DNA from: Bradyrhizobium sp.
GTDB lineage: Bacteria > Pseudomonadota > Alphaproteobacteria > Rhizobiales > Xanthobacteraceae
NCBI RefSeq assembly: GCF_030654605.1
Contig: NZ_JAURXB010000066.1
Span: 1-64,000, forward strand
DNA: 64,000 nt
Direction of reading: 5' to 3'
The position numbers and the translations under genes were made by a program. Numbering within the stretch: the first letter of the stretch is position 1; every line of letters begins with the position of its first letter. The notes under the pieces are model-generated. The model ran no database searches and had not been told where the DNA came from. It saw nothing but the letters and a program-made list of their open reading frames with translations. Shown here piece by piece: positions 7,520 through 17,082 of the stretch.

Positions 7520-7858
7520 GGTCCCACTCCTGTTCGGTATCCGAAAGCTGTCTGCAGCCCCGGTTCCCCGTTCGCCTCCGTCAGGATAAAGGGCAATTAG
7601 CCTCGCCGATATGACGTGGCATCCACCTGTCCATCGTGGACCTCTGGATGACGTTTGCAACAGCCCAACGCCAAAGCCCGGCGCAGGGTCCAGCCGGATT
7701 AAGGTTATCTCCGCTTTGGGCGGCAGCCCGGCCGCAAACCGTGGACCTGACCTTGGCGGCGGGCGATACTAAGGGTTCGTTAAGGCTGTCATCGTTTGGC
7801 CGCCGAACTCTGCGCCATCGTCTTAGCCAAGGCACAACCAGTCAGCCATGTCACCACG
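7520..7858. other. divergent intergenic region, no gene seen
   Basis: This 339-bp gap lies between the divergent phasin and histidine kinase genes and must hold both promoters. I see GTTAAGG near 7783 and GGATTAAGG near 7700 but no convincing matched operator. A TTG at 7796 would extend the kinase by 21 residues. Confidence 0.4.
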
Positions 7859-10800
7859 ATGAACAATGCGGAATTCCAGTTGCGAGGCGTCGGTGATCCC
7901 CGTCTGGCCGTGCATGCAACCAGCCCGCTGCCGGTCTGGCTGTGGTCGACCGACGGCACACGGATTTGGTGGGCCAATCCGGTAGGCGCCAGGCTGTTCG
8001 GCGCGACCAACGGCGCCGTGCTGGCCGGCAGGATTTTCGGCCCCGCGGACCAGCACCGGCGCCAGGTGGCGCAACTGGCCGGACGGCTGTCGCCCACCGG
8101 CGCGATCCGGCTGGAGCGGTTGCGCGGTTTCGGCGCATCGCTCGGCACCCTGATGACCTGCGGCTGCGCGCGGCTCGAATTCGCCGACGGCAACCACGGC
8201 ATCCTGATCGCGGCCGCCGAAGCGGTGGGCCGCGCGATGCCGCTGGTCGAACGGCTGCAGCGCCTGGTCGAAGGCATCGATTCGCCGATCGCGGCGTTCG
8301 CGCGCGACGGCATGTTCGTCGGCGCCAGCGACGCCGCGCGGCCGCTGCTCGGTTTTCGCAATCTCTCCGAGGCCGGTCTGGACGAGGCGCGCAGCAACGC
8401 GCTCGCCCAAGGCCGCGTCGAGACGCCGGTCGGCATCGGCCGCATGGTGCTGCAACGCGTCGGCACCGGCGCGGATGTCGGGCTGGTGGCGCTGATCGCG
8501 CCGGCGCCTGCCCAGATAGCTCCTGAACAGGTCGCTCCTGAAGCCGTCGCGTGGTCTGATCGCGAACATCCGGCGATCTCGGACGCAGCCCCCGCCGGAT
8601 TCGCGCTGATCGACGAGTTCGCATCGCCGCCGGAAGAGATGGTTGCCGCCCTGCCGCCGGAGCCCGCGCAGCAGGTCGCGCCGCTGGCGGACCTGCCGGC
8701 GCCGGACTACGAACGGCCGGCGATGTCGGGCGAAGCCCCGGCCGAGTTCGCGCTGATCGACGAGTTCGTGGAGCCTGCCCAAGGGACTGCCCAAGGGACT
8801 GCTGAAGCGCCGGCCGTCGGGGACTTCGTCGAGGAGCCACCCGAAGAAGATATCGACCTGCAGTCGGTGTTGCAGCTCAACGAACCCCACGTCGAGGCCT
8901 CACCGATCGAAGGTCAGGTGGAAGCCGCAAAGCCCGATGCTGGCGTTGATCTGGACCAGCCTTCTCGCGATGTCGAAGCCGTTGCCGAAGAGACGGCACC
9001 TCTGCCTGCGGAGGAAGGTACATCAGCGATGGAGGCTTCCGTGTCACCGGCCAACCAATCCGACTCCACCGCCGCGCCGCCATGGCTCGACGAGCCCCTC
9101 ACCGCGCGGGAGCACCCGCTGCGCTTCATGTGGCAGATGGATGCCGAAGGCCGATTCTCGCTCGGGTCAGATGAGTTCACCCGCCTGATCGGCGTCCACA
9201 CCGCCGCCGGATTCGGCCGGCCGTGGAGCGAGATCGCCGAGACGTTCGGGCTCGATCCCGACGGCCGCGTCGCCAGGGCAGTCGCCACCGGCAGCACCTG
9301 GAGCGGCATCACGCTGGACTGGCCGGTGGATGGCGGCGGCCGTTTGCCGGTGGAGCTGGCGGGGCTGCCGATCTACGATCACACCGGAAAGCTTGCGGGC
9401 TATCGGGGGTTTGGGGTTTGCCGCGATCTCGACGGACTGACCCGGCTCGCCGCGCAGCGCCGCACCGAATTTGTCAGCGCTCCGCCCGCACCGCAGGCGC
9501 TTTCGGCCGACATCGTCCAGGCCGGTCCCGCCAGCGACTCGCCCGCCGCAGAGCTATCAGAAGACATCCCCGCCGTTGCATCGTCCCCTACGCCTGAATT
9601 GCCAGCGTCGATTGCCATTGAGACTTCACACCAAACCGATTTGGAAACGCCCGTGGAAAGCACCGAAACGCTCAAGAACGTCCTGCCGTTTCGCCCGATC
9701 AGCGAACCGAAATCGCCGGTCCTGACCCCGGTGGAAAACAGCGCCTTCAACGAGCTCGCCCGGCAATTGTCGGCGCGACTCGAGGCCGAGACCAACGCGG
9801 CGGCGACACCTGATCTGTCCGACGCATCGGAAGATATTTTTGAACCGGCCGTGGTGTCCGAACCACGGGCCGAAGCGCCGGTCGAAACGCCGGAGTGGCT
9901 GGCGCAGCCCGAACCGCCGGCGCGCGGCGAGACCCGGCGCGACAGAATGCTGCTCGACCTCGTGCCGGTCGGCGTGCTGATCTACCGGCTTGACCGGCTG
10001 CTCTATGCCAATTCCGCGTTTCTGGCGCGGATCGGCTATGACAGCCTTCAGGCCCTCGAAGAGGCCGGCGGCCTCGACGCGCTCTATGTCGAACCCGGCG
10101 TCTCCACCGCCTCCAGCACATCCGATACCGGCACGCCGGTGACGATTTCCGCGAGCCGGGCTTCGCAGGATTCGCAAGACCAGTCCGATCGGACGCCGTC
10201 GCCGGCGACCGATGCGCGGCTCTATACGATTGCGTGGGACGAGGATTCGGCGCTGGCGCTGATCTGCTCGGGCGCCGCGGGCGAAGGTGCCGCGATCGCC
10301 GCCGCCATTACGCAAGCGGTCCCGGCCAGCGAGCCCTCGCCGGTCGGTCACGCCAATGCCGAGGAGCTCGGCGCCATTCTCGACACCACGGCCGAAGGCA
10401 TCGTGATGTTCGACGGCGAGGGCAACATCAATTCGTGCAATCGCAGCGCCGAAGCGCTGTTCGGCTATGACGGCGACGATCTGGTGCAGCGCAATCTCTC
10501 CGAGCTGTTCGCGCCGGAAAGCCAGCGCGTGGTGCAGGATTATCTGGAGAGCATCAAGGGCGCCGGCGTCGCCAGCCTGCTCGACCACGGCCGCGACATG
10601 CTGGGCCGTGTGCGCGGCGGCGGCATCATACCGCTGTCGATGACCATGGGGCGGACCCGGCCCGACGGCCCGAATTTCTTCGCGGTGTTTCGCGATCTGT
10701 CGCAAGCCCGCAAGAACGAAAGCGAACTGCAGCAGGCGCGGCGGCTGGCCGAGCGCGCCGCCAACGCCAAGGCCGACATGCTGGCGCGGATCAGCCACGA

Positions 10801-11461
10801 GGTCCGTACCCCGCTCAACGCCATCATCGGCTTTGCCGAAGTCATGATCGGCGAACGTTTCGGCTCGCTCGGCAACGAGCGTTACGTCGAATACATGAAG
10901 GACATCCGCGCTTCCGGCGAGCGCGTCATCGCCATCATCAACGACCTGCTCGATCTCTCCAGGATCGAGACCGGCAAGCTCGATCTGGCTTTCACCAACC
11001 AGAACCTCAACGAACTGGTGGAGAGCTGCGTCGCGGTGATGCAGCCGCAGGCCAACCGCGAGCGCATCATCATCCGGACCTCGCTGGCGCATGCGCTGCC
11101 ATCCGTGATCGCCGACGCCCGCGCGCTGCGCCAGATCACGCTGAACCTGATCGGCAACTCGATCCATCTCGCCAATGCCGGCGGCCAGGTCATCGTCTCC
11201 ACCGCGCTGTCGGATTTCGGCGAGGTGATGTTGCGGGTCCGCGACACCGGACACGGGCTCAACGACAACGAGGTCGCCGCCGCGATGGAGCCGTTCCGCA
11301 ACCATGCGCCGTCCGATCAGTCCTCCGACGGCTCCGGCGTCAGCCTGTCGCTGACCAAGGCGCTGGTGGAAGCCAACCGCGCGCAATTCCACATCAAGAC
11401 CGGCCCGCATTCCGGCACGCTGATCGAAGTGGTGTTTTCCCACGCGGTGGCGAAGGCGTAA
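7859..11461 (+). CDS. large PAS-domain sensor histidine kinase, PdhS-like
   Basis: A soluble histidine kinase of about 1200 aa. PAS-like folds occur near the N-terminus (about 15-150), mid-protein (about 410-540), about 695-820 and about 845-960. They are separated by long Ala/Pro/Glu-rich linkers; one linker carries a repeated AP-A-x-FALIDEF unit. The H-box SHEVRTPLNAIIGFAEVM places the phospho-His at about residue 980. An N-box (NLIGNSIHLAN), DTGHGL and a G2-like GSGVSLSLTK follow. The H-box continuation ERFGSLGNERY is typical of PdhS/DivJ-PleC-type kinases that act on DivK-like regulators in alphaproteobacteria; that assignment is inference. No transmembrane segment and no receiver domain are seen. 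Confidence 0.82.
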   Translation: MNNAEFQLRGVGDPRLAVHATSPLPVWLWSTDGTRIWWANPVGARLFGATNGAVLAGRIFGPADQHRRQVAQLAGRLSPTGAIRLERLRGFGASLGTLMTCGCARLEFADGNHGILIAAAEAVGRAMPLVERLQRLVEGIDSPIAAFARDGMFVGASDAARPLLGFRNLSEAGLDEARSNALAQGRVETPVGIGRMVLQRVGTGADVGLVALIAPAPAQIAPEQVAPEAVAWSDREHPAISDAAPAGFALIDEFASPPEEMVAALPPEPAQQVAPLADLPAPDYERPAMSGEAPAEFALIDEFVEPAQGTAQGTAEAPAVGDFVEEPPEEDIDLQSVLQLNEPHVEASPIEGQVEAAKPDAGVDLDQPSRDVEAVAEETAPLPAEEGTSAMEASVSPANQSDSTAAPPWLDEPLTAREHPLRFMWQMDAEGRFSLGSDEFTRLIGVHTAAGFGRPWSEIAETFGLDPDGRVARAVATGSTWSGITLDWPVDGGGRLPVELAGLPIYDHTGKLAGYRGFGVCRDLDGLTRLAAQRRTEFVSAPPAPQALSADIVQAGPASDSPAAELSEDIPAVASSPTPELPASIAIETSHQTDLETPVESTETLKNVLPFRPISEPKSPVLTPVENSAFNELARQLSARLEAETNAAATPDLSDASEDIFEPAVVSEPRAEAPVETPEWLAQPEPPARGETRRDRMLLDLVPVGVLIYRLDRLLYANSAFLARIGYDSLQALEEAGGLDALYVEPGVSTASSTSDTGTPVTISASRASQDSQDQSDRTPSPATDARLYTIAWDEDSALALICSGAAGEGAAIAAAITQAVPASEPSPVGHANAEELGAILDTTAEGIVMFDGEGNINSCNRSAEALFGYDGDDLVQRNLSELFAPESQRVVQDYLESIKGAGVASLLDHGRDMLGRVRGGGIIPLSMTMGRTRPDGPNFFAVFRDLSQARKNESELQQARRLAERAANAKADMLARISHEVRTPLNAIIGFAEVMIGERFGSLGNERYVEYMKDIRASGERVIAIINDLLDLSRIETGKLDLAFTNQNLNELVESCVAVMQPQANRERIIIRTSLAHALPSVIADARALRQITLNLIGNSIHLANAGGQVIVSTALSDFGEVMLRVRDTGHGLNDNEVAAAMEPFRNHAPSDQSSDGSGVSLSLTKALVEANRAQFHIKTGPHSGTLIEVVFSHAVAKA

Positions 11462-11598
11462 GCTCCAACTGGACCACTGCTGCGTGAATCGGCCGCGTCC
11501 AATTCGGCGCGACACGGCACAATTATTGCCCGGTCCGAGCTGTTTGAATACAAACGCTGCTGTTTCGCTCAATCTTTAAGCATTTGGACCAAACCGAT

Positions 11599-12426
11599 AT
11601 GCGCTGCCTTGTCGTGGCCGATCTGCATTACTCGCTGCCGCAATTCGACTGGCTGCTCAGCGCCGCGCCGAATTTCGACCTCGTAATCTTCGCCGGCGAT
11701 GCGCTCGACATCGGGTCGCTGGTGGATTTCCGTGCCCAGATCGTCGTCGTCAGGAAATACCTGGAGCTGTTGTCCGGCATCACGAAGGTGATCCTGTGCT
11801 CCGGCAATCACGACCTCGACGCGCGCAGCCCCGAAGGTGAGAAGATCGCGCGATGGATCGGCGAGGTCCGCGAACTCGGCGTCGCCTGCGACGGCGACGA
11901 CGTTGTTATCGGCGACACCCTCTTCACGGTGTGTCCGTGGTGGGATGGACCGCTGGTCAAGCAGCGGCTCGACGACCAGTTACGCGCGGCAGCGGCAGGC
12001 CGGCCAAAACGATGGATCTGGGTGCATCACGCGCCGCCGGCGGATTCACCGGTCAGCTGGAGCGGCAAGCGCTTCTTCGGCGACGTCGAACTGGTGCAAT
12101 GGATCAAGACCTGGCAGCCATCGATGGTGATCTCGGGCCATGTGCATCAATCGCCCTTCATTCCCGACGGCTCTTGGTTCGACCGGCTCGGCGACACCTG
12201 GGTGTTCAATACCGGTCTGCAGCCGGGCCGTCCGCCCACGCATATCGTGCTCGATATCGATGGCGGGACGGCATTCTGGCTGGCGGCCGGCGAGGAGCAA
12301 TGCATCGACCTCAACGCGCCGCTGCAGCGGCCGGGAGCGCGGATCGAAGATCCGCCGGCCTGGCTCACATCCTTGGGTCGGATTTCCGATCCGAGCCTGG
12401 CAAGACCTGCGTCGGGGACTGGTTGA
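11599..12426 (+). CDS. calcineurin-like metallophosphoesterase
   Basis: A 275-aa metallophosphoesterase. The dimetal-binding motifs are in order: D-x-H in VADLHYS, GD in FAGDALD, GNHD in CSGNHDLD, a His in VHHAPP and G-H-x-H in ISGHVHQS. No signal peptide is evident, so it is probably cytosolic. The substrate is unknown; this fold covers nucleotides, lipids and nucleic acids. I start at the ATG at 11599 rather than the TTG at 11584. Its 3' end overlaps the convergent cyclic-nucleotide-binding gene by 62 bp. Confidence 0.85.
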   Translation: MRCLVVADLHYSLPQFDWLLSAAPNFDLVIFAGDALDIGSLVDFRAQIVVVRKYLELLSGITKVILCSGNHDLDARSPEGEKIARWIGEVRELGVACDGDDVVIGDTLFTVCPWWDGPLVKQRLDDQLRAAAAGRPKRWIWVHHAPPADSPVSWSGKRFFGDVELVQWIKTWQPSMVISGHVHQSPFIPDGSWFDRLGDTWVFNTGLQPGRPPTHIVLDIDGGTAFWLAAGEEQCIDLNAPLQRPGARIEDPPAWLTSLGRISDPSLARPASGTG

Positions 12427-12850
12427 TCATGCTCTGCAGGAGGTCGCCGACCATCGCCAGATGGGTGCCGTGGCCGGCATATTGCCGCTTGATGTCGGCG
12501 AGATAGGTGTTGGCGGCATTGAGCCGCTGCGCCAGCATGCGGGCGATCAGCAGCGCCACGCCCGGCTGCTGGCGCAGGAACGAGGCGGCATCGTTGATCT
12601 CGTAAATCACCGAGTCCGCCGCCGCGCGCACGGTCGCGGTGTGGGGCTGATCGAGCAGCACCGACATTTCGCCCAGCACCGCGCCCGGTTCGGCGATGGC
12701 GGCAACCACTGTGTCGCCCTTGATGACTTCGAGCCGTCCCTCGATCAGGACATAGAGATGGCCGGTCCTGCCGCCCTCTTGCACGACGAGGCTGCCGGCC
12801 GACACGTTCTGCCTGATGCCGCCGATGCAATATTCAAGAATTTCACGCAT
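12365..12850 (-). CDS. cyclic nucleotide-binding domain protein without HTH
   Basis: A 161-aa protein with a single cNMP-binding/Crp-type beta-roll. GHLYVLIEGRLEV, GAVLGEMSVL and the phosphate-cassette-like HTATVRAA are visible at about residues 30-95. The C-terminal helices do not contain the helix-turn-helix seen in CRP/FNR regulators, so it is probably a ligand sensor that acts through another protein. The ATG at 12850 gives MREILEYCIGG. The gene overlaps the metallophosphoesterase tail to tail, which could couple their expression by antisense transcription. Confidence 0.75.
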   Translation of the reverse strand: MREILEYCIGGIRQNVSAGSLVVQEGGRTGHLYVLIEGRLEVIKGDTVVAAIAEPGAVLGEMSVLLDQPHTATVRAAADSVIYEINDAASFLRQQPGVALLIARMLAQRLNAANTYLADIKRQYAGHGTHLAMVGDLLQSMINQSPTQVLPGSDRKSDPRM

Positions 12851-12976
12851 CCGACACACCCCAAGGCCCCGACTTGAACGTCCCGAGCGCAAGAGTAGGC
12901 AGAACCACCCCCGCCGTCGAACGGATAATGCAGCCGATTTGCCCTGGGTGTCAGCACAAAACCGTTGGCCGAAGCT

Positions 12977-14170
12977 TCAGGCGACCGCCTTCCGCCGGCG
13001 ATCGACACCGGCCAGCAGCGGTCCGAACACGATCGCGAATCCCAGGAAAGCGGCAGCCCAGGCGAACGCGGCCACATGCAGCAGCGGCTCGCTGTAACCG
13101 GGTTCGATCACCGCGCAGACCCGCGCCAGCGCCGCCACGATGATGGCGAGATAGATCGCCTCGGTGGCGCGCGAGGCGGTGAGCGGCTGGCCGGTATGGC
13201 CGAGCGTGGCGCGGCTCATCACCGCCAGCGTCATGGTGCCCGCGGCACCCGCCATCCAGGCATGAACACCGGCGCCGGGCGCCACGAGGCCGAACGCCGA
13301 GGCGGCACTGAGCAGAAAGCCTGATGGCACGAAGGCGTAGCCGACATGCAGGATCAGCAGCAGCCGCTCGCGGAAGGTGCGGTCGCCCGCCCAGCGCGCC
13401 AGGCGCACCAGATGCAGCAGACCGGTCAATGCCAGCGCTGCCCCGGTGAGCCGGCTTTCGGAACTGACGATCCAGCCCACCAGCGTCAACGCGGTGATGG
13501 CGACGACGATGACATCGAAGCGGTTGAACGGTTCCGGCAGCCGGCCGGGATTTTCGCGCACCAGCCAGTTGCGGGTAAAACTCGGAATGATGCGGCCTCC
13601 GATCAGCGAGATCAGCAGCACCACCACCGCGATGCCGATCCGGATGCCGGTCTCTGCAAGCCCGTTGAAATGCGCCTCGAGGTGAAACGCGACATTACCC
13701 GCCAGCAGCAGCAGCACCAGGATGACCACGTTGAGATTTTTCCAGTTGCGGCCGGCCACGATCTCGCGGGTTGCGGCGGCGGCGACCAGCGCGAGAAAGC
13801 TCGCATCGACCAGCATCGCCGTCAGCCAGCCGGCCTCGGCCGACAACGTCACGGCAAGCCGCCCCGCGATCCAGACCACGACCAGCACCAGCAGCGGCGT
13901 GCCCTGGATCGGCAGCCGCCCGGTCCAGTTCGGGATCGCCGTGAACAGAAAGCCGGTGATCACAGCCGGCAAATAACCGTACAGCATCTCATGGACGTGC
14001 CAGTCGCGCGGCGCGAACGCGGAGACCAGCGTGATCTCGCCATGGAATACCGGCAGCCAGACCAGAATGGCGAGCCCGGCATACACCGAGCCGAGCAGGA
14101 AGAACGGCCTGAAGCCGGCCCCGAGCAGCGTCCAGCCCTGATATGAGCGGGGGCGCGAAACCGCCATCAT
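12977..14170 (-). CDS. nnrS: NnrS family membrane protein
   Basis: A polytopic membrane protein of 397 aa with about 12 hydrophobic segments. It has the family hallmarks: GAGFRPFFLLGS at the N-terminus, HVHEMLYGY, GFLFTAIPNWTGR, FHLEAHFN, GGRIIPSFTRNW and, near the end, VMSRATLGHTG. NnrS proteins bind haem and copper and protect against nitrosative stress during denitrification. I start at the ATG at 14170, with GGAG 7 nt upstream. It is divergent from the nnrR-like gene, and a perfect NnrR-type box lies between them. Confidence 0.9.
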   Translation of the reverse strand: MMAVSRPRSYQGWTLLGAGFRPFFLLGSVYAGLAILVWLPVFHGEITLVSAFAPRDWHVHEMLYGYLPAVITGFLFTAIPNWTGRLPIQGTPLLVLVVVWIAGRLAVTLSAEAGWLTAMLVDASFLALVAAAATREIVAGRNWKNLNVVILVLLLLAGNVAFHLEAHFNGLAETGIRIGIAVVVLLISLIGGRIIPSFTRNWLVRENPGRLPEPFNRFDVIVVAITALTLVGWIVSSESRLTGAALALTGLLHLVRLARWAGDRTFRERLLLILHVGYAFVPSGFLLSAASAFGLVAPGAGVHAWMAGAAGTMTLAVMSRATLGHTGQPLTASRATEAIYLAIIVAALARVCAVIEPGYSEPLLHVAAFAWAAAFLGFAIVFGPLLAGVDRRRKAVA

Positions 14171-14320
14171 GACCGCTCCGTGCGGCTTGCGCACCTGCCT
14201 TCGCGGCGGCGGCCCGAGTCAGCCGGTCCCATTGCCTTGCACATGGTGTGCTCCATCGATCAATCGTCCCTCAAGGGACCGTTGTTGGAGACTATTTAAG
14301 GGGAGGGCCGCGCCCCATTG

Positions 14321-14334
14321 TTGCGCCAACGCAA
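14321..14334. promoter_or_regulatory. NnrR/FNR-type box between nnrS and nnrR
   Basis: TTGCG-CCAA-CGCAA is a perfect inverted repeat. It matches the TTG-N8-CAA frame of CRP/FNR-family anaerobic regulators and the TTGCG half-site reported for NnrR-type sites. It lies 71 bp before the nnrR start and 151 bp before the nnrS start, so it may serve both. Confidence 0.75.
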
Positions 14335-14404
14335 AGTTCCGCTTGATCGGGAGCCACAATCGCAGTCTAGATTCCATCCAAGTCGCTGATGCGACGGAGG
14401 AACC

Positions 14405-15127
14405 ATGGCCACAGTCGACCCCTCGCTGGTTGCCCATCTGCCGCTGTTTGCGGGATTCGGCACCGAGGAACTCAACGACATACTGCGCGAAGCCCGCTCG
14501 GTGCGGTTTGCGAGGAACAGCCCGGTATTCGAGGAGGGCCAGGACGCGCACTCCTTCTTCGTGCTGCTGCATGGCCATGTGCGCGCCACCAAGACCACGC
14601 CGGCGGGAGAACAGGTCGTGGTGCGCTATGTCGCGCCCGGCGAGACTTTTGGCGTCGCGATGGCGATCGGGCTGCCGCGTTATCCCGCCACCGCGACCGC
14701 CGTCGACGACAGCGTCGTGCTGGCCTGGCCATCGACGACATGGCCACGCCTGGTGGCGAAATTTCCCGCATTGGCCACCAACACGCTGCAGACCATCGGC
14801 AGCCGGCTGCAGGAAACCCATACCCGCGTGGTCGAGATGTCGACCCAGCAGGTCGAACGGCGCGTCGCCCACGCCCTGTTGCGGCTCGCCAAGCAATCCG
14901 GCCGCAAGGTCGAGCACGGCATCGAGATCGATTTTCCGATCAGCCGCCAGGACATCGCCCAGATGACCGGCACCACGCTGCACACGGTGAGCCGTATTCT
15001 CTCGGGCTGGGAGAGCCGCGGGCTGATCGAGGGCGGCCGGCAACGCATCGTGCTGCGCGAGCCGCACAAGCTGTTCGTGCTGGCCGAAGCGACATCAGGC
15101 GAAGACGGATCGCTGGAACGGCCGTAG
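14405..15127 (+). CDS. nnrR: CRP/FNR-family nitrogen-oxide regulator (NnrR-like)
   Basis: A 240-aa CRP/FNR regulator. The sensory beta-roll covers about residues 15-130, the long dimer helix about 135-160, and the C-terminal helix-turn-helix ISRQDIAQMTGTTLHTVSRI is near residue 180. It contains no cysteine, so it cannot carry the oxygen-sensing iron-sulfur cluster of FNR/FnrN. Together with its place between nnrS and hemN/nirK this supports an NnrR/DNR-type nitric oxide responder. An anaerobic box lies upstream. DNR-like or another FixK-like paralogue remain alternatives. Confidence 0.82.
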   Translation: MATVDPSLVAHLPLFAGFGTEELNDILREARSVRFARNSPVFEEGQDAHSFFVLLHGHVRATKTTPAGEQVVVRYVAPGETFGVAMAIGLPRYPATATAVDDSVVLAWPSTTWPRLVAKFPALATNTLQTIGSRLQETHTRVVEMSTQQVERRVAHALLRLAKQSGRKVEHGIEIDFPISRQDIAQMTGTTLHTVSRILSGWESRGLIEGGRQRIVLREPHKLFVLAEATSGEDGSLERP

Positions 15128-15129
15128 CG

Positions 15130-16512
15130 TCAAACCGCCCGGCTGTGCAACTGCTTCGACCCATCGAGGTGGGCGTCGAACGCCGCCGCCACGCTGCGGA
15201 CCAGAAAGCGCGAATCATCCGCGACGGCGAGCGAAGTGCCGTCGAGTTCGACGATGCCGTCGGAAATCAGGTCCTGCAGCCGGGACGACGACTTCAGCAT
15301 GGTCGAAGCCGACAGCCCGTGCCGCGCGCAGATCGGATCGAGATCGACGCCGAAGTCGCACATGATGCGCTCGATGATCTCGGCGCGCAGCCGGTCGTCG
15401 CCGGTCAAGGCGTAACCCTTGACGGTTGCCAGCCGGTCGCCGGCGATGGTTTGCTCATAGGCGCGGGTGCCGACTTCGTTCTGCACATAGCCCTGCGGCA
15501 GACGACCGATGGCGCTGGCGCCGAAGCCGAGCAGGACACTACTCTCGTCGGTGGTGTAGCCCTGAAAATTCCGCCGCAGCCTGCCCTCCCGGAACGCCAC
15601 CGCCATCGCGTCATCGGGCAGCGCGAAGTGATCGAGCCCGATCTGGATGTATCCCGCCTGTTTCAACGCCCCGGCGATCGCTTCGGACTGCCGAAGCCGC
15701 TCCAGGCTGTCGGGGAGCGCCGCCTCGTCGATCTTGCGCTGATGCTTCTTGAAGCTCGGGACGTGGGCGTAGCCGAACACCGAGAACCGGTCGGGGCGAA
15801 GCTCGACACAGCGGCTGACGGTGTCGAGGCACGACGCCACGGTCTGGTGCGGCAGTCCGTAGATCAGGTCGAAATTGATGCCGGATATGCCGGCCCGCCG
15901 CAGACCTGTCGTCGCCGCAGCGGTCTCCTCGAAGCTTTGCACCCGGTTGATGGCGCGCTGAACCACCGGATCGAAGCTCTGTACCCCCAGGCTCGCCCGA
16001 TTGACGCCGCCAAAAGCGAGGGCGTGGATCATCTGGCCGGTCAGCGTGCGCGGGTCGATCTCGATAGCGATCTCGGCCGACGACGGCACGAAGAAGGATT
16101 GCCTGACCGCTCCCATCAGATCCACGAAAGTCTCGGGCGCCATGATGGTCGGCGTACCGCCGCCGAAATGAATGTGCTCGACCTTGATGCGGCGATCGAT
16201 CTGGCGCGACACCAGCTCGATTTCACAGCGCAGCGCCGAGGCATAGACCGCGACCGGGTCTTCCCGGCGGACCACCGAGGTGTTGCAGCCGCAATACCAG
16301 CACATCGCCCGGCAGAACGGCACGTGCAGATAAAGCGAGGTGGTGGCGTGCTGTGGAATGGCCTTCAGCCATTCAGCGTATTGGCCGGGACCGATCGCGG
16401 CGGCAAAATGCGGCGCCGTCGGATAGCTGGTGTATCGGGGCAATCGCTCCTGGCCGTAGCACGCCGCAAGATCTGGCCTCATCTGGTACCCGTCCTCGAA
16501 TGGCTGAACCAT
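15130..16512 (-). CDS. hemN: oxygen-independent coproporphyrinogen III dehydrogenase
   Basis: A 460-aa radical-SAM enzyme that converts coproporphyrinogen III to protoporphyrinogen IX without oxygen. The motif HVPFCRAMCWYCGC carries the C-x3-C-x2-C cluster ligands plus the additional Cys typical of true HemN. YTSYPTAPHF at the N-terminus and GGGTPT, LGVQSFD and YGLPHQT follow as in HemN. The length equals the family norm. It is convergent with nnrR (2 bp apart) and preceded by a TTG-N8-CAA box. It supplies haem for anaerobic respiration. Confidence 0.93.
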   Translation of the reverse strand: MVQPFEDGYQMRPDLAACYGQERLPRYTSYPTAPHFAAAIGPGQYAEWLKAIPQHATTSLYLHVPFCRAMCWYCGCNTSVVRREDPVAVYASALRCEIELVSRQIDRRIKVEHIHFGGGTPTIMAPETFVDLMGAVRQSFFVPSSAEIAIEIDPRTLTGQMIHALAFGGVNRASLGVQSFDPVVQRAINRVQSFEETAAATTGLRRAGISGINFDLIYGLPHQTVASCLDTVSRCVELRPDRFSVFGYAHVPSFKKHQRKIDEAALPDSLERLRQSEAIAGALKQAGYIQIGLDHFALPDDAMAVAFREGRLRRNFQGYTTDESSVLLGFGASAIGRLPQGYVQNEVGTRAYEQTIAGDRLATVKGYALTGDDRLRAEIIERIMCDFGVDLDPICARHGLSASTMLKSSSRLQDLISDGIVELDGTSLAVADDSRFLVRSVAAAFDAHLDGSKQLHSRAV

Positions 16513-16573
16513 GGTCGACCGGGGCTCCTGCGCCCCGATCTCCTCCAGCTAGCCCGCCCGCTGGAGAGCGACC

Positions 16574-16587
16574 TTGCGCTCGCTCAA
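16574..16587 (-). promoter_or_regulatory. FNR/FixK-type box upstream of hemN
   Basis: TTGCGCTCGCTCAA fits TTG-N8-CAA and lies about 62-75 bp upstream of the hemN start codon. One half-site is NnrR-like (TTGCG) and the other FixK-like (TCAA). hemN genes of Bradyrhizobium are known to be under FixK/FNR-type control, so the placement is expected. Confidence 0.55.
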
Positions 16588-16712
16588 ACCCGGCACCGAA
16601 ATGCGGCGATTCCGTACAAGTCCGGATTGAGCGAATCCTTGCGCGCGCGCAAAGAATGATTCGTCGTTCCGGGCGATGGTCGCGCATCGAACGACGAATC
16701 GGAGCCGAGGCC

Positions 16713-16925
16713 ATGAGCCTGTACGTGCTGGACGCCTTCATCTGGATTCTCGGAATACGCGGTCATATCCCGCAAAGCGGCGAGTTCAGCCCCGTCGCGG
16801 GCCGATCTTCGGTTGGCGCCAACGCCGGCGCGCTGATGCGCGCCCTGGCCGTCTTCGTCGGGATGGTCGCGTTGCTGTCGCTGGTGCTGTGGCTGGCCGT
16901 CTGGCTCGCCATCAAGCTGCTGTAA
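16713..16925 (+). CDS. small membrane protein between hemN and nirK
   Basis: A 70-aa ORF starting MSLYVLDAFIWILGIRG and ending in a strongly hydrophobic helix (about residues 42-69: LAVFVGMVALLSLVLWLAVWLAI). The N-terminal 15 residues are also hydrophobic, so two membrane segments are possible. I do not recognise the family. It is divergent from hemN and upstream of nirK, so it may share anaerobic control; this is inference from position only. Confidence 0.45.
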   Translation: MSLYVLDAFIWILGIRGHIPQSGEFSPVAGRSSVGANAGALMRALAVFVGMVALLSLVLWLAVWLAIKLL

Positions 16926-17082
16926 CCGGCCGTCCTTCACTTCATCCCCATGCCGGGCCGGCGATGGCCGGCATTGTCGGGCGTCGTCGTCTTTCCGCGA
17001 CCGCCACGGTTAACGTCGTGTCACCAATTCTCATCGGCGACCTACGTAGCATTGCGTAGGGGGCGCGCAGTTCATGCGATCG

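Noticed and set aside
9626..11572. A 648-codon frame antisense to the histidine kinase
   Set aside because: Shadow of the kinase; no motif and biased composition.
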